Source: DATBDM01 sp036269915 (lineage in GTDB: Bacteria; Actinomycetota; Thermoleophilia; Solirubrobacterales; Solirubrobacteraceae). Taken from it: a stretch of 14,296 nt of DNA. The stretch spans positions 1-14,296 of the forward strand of contig DATBDM010000086.1 in the NCBI GenBank assembly GCA_036269915.1, read 5' to 3'. A program made the position numbers and the translations under genes. Positions 12,606-14,296 of the stretch are shown here, in pieces (position 1 is the first letter of the stretch; the number at the start of each line of letters is the position of its first letter). The notes under the pieces are model-generated. The model was not told where the DNA came from and did not search any database. It was given only the letters and a program-made list of their open reading frames with translations.

Positions 12606-13373
12606 ATGCCCGAGACCGTCTACCAGCAGCGCGACCAGCCCGATGGCGTCCCGCCGCTCTCCCTCACCGGCGAGCGCACGCTCCCCGACGTCCCCGAGGA
12701 GAACTACTGGTACCGGCGTCATCTCGTCGTCTACGAGTGGATCGCCGCGCGCACCCACGGGCGCCGCATCGTCGACCTCGCGTGCGGCGAGGGCTACGGG
12801 TCCGGGGTGCTGGGCCGGACGGCGGCGTCGGTGGTCGGCGTCGACGGCAACCCCGAGGCGTTCGAGCACGCGCGCCTGAAGTACAGCTCCGAGACGGTGC
12901 GCTTCGAGCGCGGCCTCGTGGAGACCTGGCAGGGCGACGTCGACTGCGTCGTCTTCCTGCAGACGATCGAGCACGTCCAGGACCCGGACGCCGTGCTCGA
13001 GCATGTCAAGGCGCTGATCGGCCCGGGCGGCGTGGCGTACGTGTCGACGCCGAACGTGCTCACGCTCGCGCCGAAGGGCGAGGAGCGCTCGGGCAACCCG
13101 TGGCACGTCCGCGAGTACAAACCGGATGAGTACCGCGCGCTGTGCGAGCGCCACTTCGCCTCCGTCGACCTGCTCGGGGTCTCGCACGCGCGCATGCTGC
13201 GCGCGCACCAGTTCGCGATCGAGCACCTCGGCTGGGATGCCATCCACGCGCGATTGGGCTTCACGAAGCCGTTCTACGACCGCTTCACGCCGGCCATCTC
13301 CGTCCGCGACTTCCGCCTGCACAGGGGCGATCTGACGCGCTCGCTGGACCTGCTCGCGGTGCTACGGCCCTAG
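12606..13373 (+). CDS. SAM-dependent methyltransferase (class I)
   Basis: This 255-residue enzyme has a class I methyltransferase fold. Motif I is IVDLACGEGYGSGVLG (55-70), followed by the acidic end of strand 2, VVGVDGNPEAF (77-87). The strand-4 motif is DCVVFLQTIEHVQDP (113-127), and IGPGGVAYVSTPN (138-150) follows. The N-terminal LTGERTLPDVPEENYWYRRHLVVYEWIA (20-47) is a cap seen in actinobacterial methyltransferases of this type. The acceptor is unknown; relatives often lie near glycan genes, but here there is no such context. I chose ATG 12606; ATG 12591 would add five residues. A TATGGT hexamer lies at 12590-12595. The gene is divergent from the polyamine ABC operon. Confidence 0.87.
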   Translation: MPETVYQQRDQPDGVPPLSLTGERTLPDVPEENYWYRRHLVVYEWIAARTHGRRIVDLACGEGYGSGVLGRTAASVVGVDGNPEAFEHARLKYSSETVRFERGLVETWQGDVDCVVFLQTIEHVQDPDAVLEHVKALIGPGGVAYVSTPNVLTLAPKGEERSGNPWHVREYKPDEYRALCERHFASVDLLGVSHARMLRAHQFAIEHLGWDAIHARLGFTKPFYDRFTPAISVRDFRLHRGDLTRSLDLLAVLRP

Positions 13374-13381
13374 CCGGGCTC

Positions 13382-13407
13382 AAGGTCGTGATCGACCGGC
13401 CGACCTT
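13382..13407. repeat. Inverted repeat between the methyltransferase gene and the rpf promoter
   Basis: AAGGTCG (13382-13388) and CGACCTT (13401-13407) are perfect 7-bp inverted arms around a 12-nt loop. It begins 8 nt after the methyltransferase stop and ends at the position of the rpf -35. It could be a terminator-like hairpin or an operator for the downstream promoter; no T-run follows. Confidence 0.4.
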
Positions 13408-13424
13408 TCGGGGTACGGCGCGTC

Positions 13425-13430
13425 TATAGT
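13425..13430 (+). promoter_or_regulatory. Promoter -10 element (TATAGT) for the riboswitch-rpf unit
   Basis: TATAGT matches the sigma-70 -10 at five of six positions and stands out in this GC-rich DNA. It predicts a transcript start near 13437-13441, just before the riboswitch. The -35 region shows no clear TTGACA match and is occupied by the right arm of the inverted repeat, which may mean activator or alternative sigma control. Confidence 0.65.
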
Positions 13431-13447
13431 TCCGCGCCGCAGTACAT

Positions 13448-13594
13448 AAGAGCCGAGTTCCCGTCGCTCAGTGCGACGGGGAACGGGGGAACCGTTTGGG
13501 ACCGATTGGCGTGGTCCCGCGGGGCGAATCGTCGCGACAGCGACGTAGCGCAGGTCTTCAGCGCGAGCCCGTCAGCTAACCCCGTAGGCGCCTG
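13448..13594 (+). ncRNA. Cyclic di-AMP riboswitch (ydaO/yuaA class)
   Basis: This untranslated leader carries the conserved blocks of the ydaO/yuaA c-di-AMP aptamer in order. First is a stem-loop with arms 13457-13467 and 13473-13484, followed directly by GGGGGAACC (13485-13493). Next is a hairpin GGGACC/GGTCCC (13498-13503 with 13513-13518), followed by GGGGCGAATC (13521-13530). Then comes a GTCGC/GCGAC hairpin (13531-13535 with 13540-13544) followed by GTAG, and a GCGC/GCGC stem (13548-13551 with 13561-13564). Last is the highly conserved 3' block GAGCCCGTCAGCTAACCCCG (13565-13584). P1 would include GCC 13452-13454 with GGC 13587-13589. The class binds c-di-AMP and usually lowers expression of wall-remodelling or osmolyte genes; here it precedes an Rpf-type hydrolase. 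The boundaries are approximate. Confidence 0.93.
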
Positions 13595-13599
13595 AGACC

Positions 13600-13605
13600 A
13601 GGGGG
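13600..13605 (+). promoter_or_regulatory. Shine-Dalgarno (AGGGGG) of the rpf gene, next to the riboswitch
   Basis: AGGGGG lies 9 nt before the TTG at 13615 and supports that rare start codon. It follows the aptamer closely, and CCTG (13591-13594) can pair with CAGG (13599-13602) across AGAC, so the site may be masked according to ligand state. Confidence 0.5.
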
Positions 13606-13614
13606 AAATCGAGC

Positions 13615-14268
13615 TTGTCCACAACCGATCTTGTGTCGTCTGCTCCATGGCTGGAGTCGCTCCGCCGGTCGCGCGCCCGCCGCTTCGCGGCCGTCCGCGC
13701 GCTGCGCCGCCGTCGCGGCTTCCGTGCCGGCGCCGGCGTCGCGCTCGCGTCGCTGACGCTCGCCACCGGCGGCGCGCTCGCCGCGGGCACGTCGTCCGGC
13801 GGCGCCGCCGCCGTCCGTAGCGCCGGCTCGTCCGTCGCCGCCGTCCAGCGTGCGCTGGGCATCCCGGCCGACGGCGTCTTCGGCCCGCAGACCCGCCGCG
13901 CCGTCAGGCGCTTCCAGCGCGCCCATGGCCTGACGGTCGACGGCATCGTCGGCCCGCAGACGCTTGCCGCGCTCGGCATCCGCGCGCGCACCGCGTCGAC
14001 CGGCTCGAGCTCGTCCGCGCGCGCCTCGGGCAGCGCCGCCAGCATCCTCGCGCGCATCGCGCAGTGCGAGTCCGGCGGCAACCCGGCTGCGATCTCGCCG
14101 GGCGGCCAGTACCGCGGCAAGTACCAGTTCACGCGTGCGACCTGGCACGCGATGGGCGGCTCGGGCGATCCCGCCCGTGCCTCGGAGGCGACCCAGGACC
14201 GGCTCGCGATGGCGCTCTACCGCGCCCGCGGCACGTCCCCCTGGCCCGCCTGCTCGGCCCAGCTGTAG
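13615..14268 (+). CDS. Resuscitation-promoting-factor-type cell-wall hydrolase with peptidoglycan-binding domain
   Basis: This 217-residue exported protein starts at TTG 13615. A basic N-terminus (residues 16-37, many Arg) leads into a hydrophobic segment (GAGVALASLTLATGGALAAG, 39-58) that fits a signal peptide or anchor. Residues about 72-122 are a PG_binding_1 domain (VAAVQRALGIPADGVFGPQT, AVRRFQRAHGLTVDGIVGPQT). After a Ser/Ala linker, residues 143-217 form an Rpf/transglycosylase-like domain: IAQCESGGNP with catalytic glutamate E152, YRGKYQFTRATWHAMGG, GDPARASEATQ and WPACSAQL. C151 and C213 would form the conserved disulfide. Rpf enzymes cleave glycan strands and promote growth resumption. 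The c-di-AMP riboswitch upstream parallels control of rpfA in Streptomyces. A GTG at 13633 is a weaker alternative start. Confidence 0.92.
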   Translation: MSTTDLVSSAPWLESLRRSRARRFAAVRALRRRRGFRAGAGVALASLTLATGGALAAGTSSGGAAAVRSAGSSVAAVQRALGIPADGVFGPQTRRAVRRFQRAHGLTVDGIVGPQTLAALGIRARTASTGSSSSARASGSAASILARIAQCESGGNPAAISPGGQYRGKYQFTRATWHAMGGSGDPARASEATQDRLAMALYRARGTSPWPACSAQL

Positions 14269-14296
14269 GAAGCGCCTTCTCAGGGGTACATCGGTG

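Noticed and set aside
14269..14296. Terminator after the rpf gene
   Set aside because: GAAG and CTTC around a 3-nt loop is a very short stem without a T-run, and the window ends here.

Overview
The window is high-GC, gene-dense bacterial chromosome with almost no spacer DNA. GC-rich codon use, an FtsZ tail, a resuscitation-promoting-factor (Rpf) domain protein, an actinobacterial-type c-di-AMP riboswitch and starts that look leaderless all point to an actinobacterium in the broad sense. The class Thermoleophilia (Solirubrobacterales-like) is my best guess. That placement is inference from gene content and style, not from a marker gene. I see no rRNA or tRNA gene, CRISPR array, insertion sequence or phage gene, so the region reads as ordinary chromosomal backbone.

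Layout, left to right. (1) 1-1849, plus strand: the 3' end of ftsZ, then a short cytoplasmic gamma-glutamyltransferase-family enzyme whose GTG start lies 8 nt behind the ftsZ stop. (2) 1854-3215: a minus-strand Lrp/AsnC regulator divergent from an EamA/RhtA-like amino-acid exporter, with small palindromes in and beside the 63-nt gap. (3) 3227-4195: a DUF4432 aldose-epimerase-like protein whose 3' end overlaps a minus-strand TusA-like protein (4161-4403). That gene is in turn back to back with a DsrE-like protein (4416-4808). A small lipoprotein gene overlaps the dsrE stop. (4) 5238-7283: a stand-alone cyclic-nucleotide-binding-domain protein followed by a CPA1 Na+/H+ antiporter with a long coiled cytoplasmic tail. 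(5) 7280-8512: a LON-substrate-binding-domain protein (minus) divergent from a lipoprotein of unknown function (plus), the two start codons being only 3 nt apart. (6) 8517-12509, minus strand: a tightly coupled spermidine/putrescine-type ABC importer operon in the order ATPase, lipoprotein binding protein, permease B, permease C. (7) 12606-13373, plus: a SAM-dependent methyltransferase. (8) 13374-14268: a promoter, a c-di-AMP (ydaO/yuaA class) riboswitch and an Rpf-type cell-wall hydrolase with a peptidoglycan-binding domain.

How they fit together: tusA and dsrE are both sulfur-relay type proteins and share a start region. The Lrp regulator probably controls its divergent exporter. The polyamine operon is self-contained. 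The clearest regulatory circuit is c-di-AMP riboswitch control of the Rpf muralytic enzyme. A recurrent signal, a TAnnnT hexamer ending 6-8 nt upstream of several start codons, suggests that many genes here are transcribed as leaderless mRNAs. The most notable observations are the riboswitch-rpf pair, the leaderless-promoter pattern, and two divergent gene pairs whose start signals lie inside one another.
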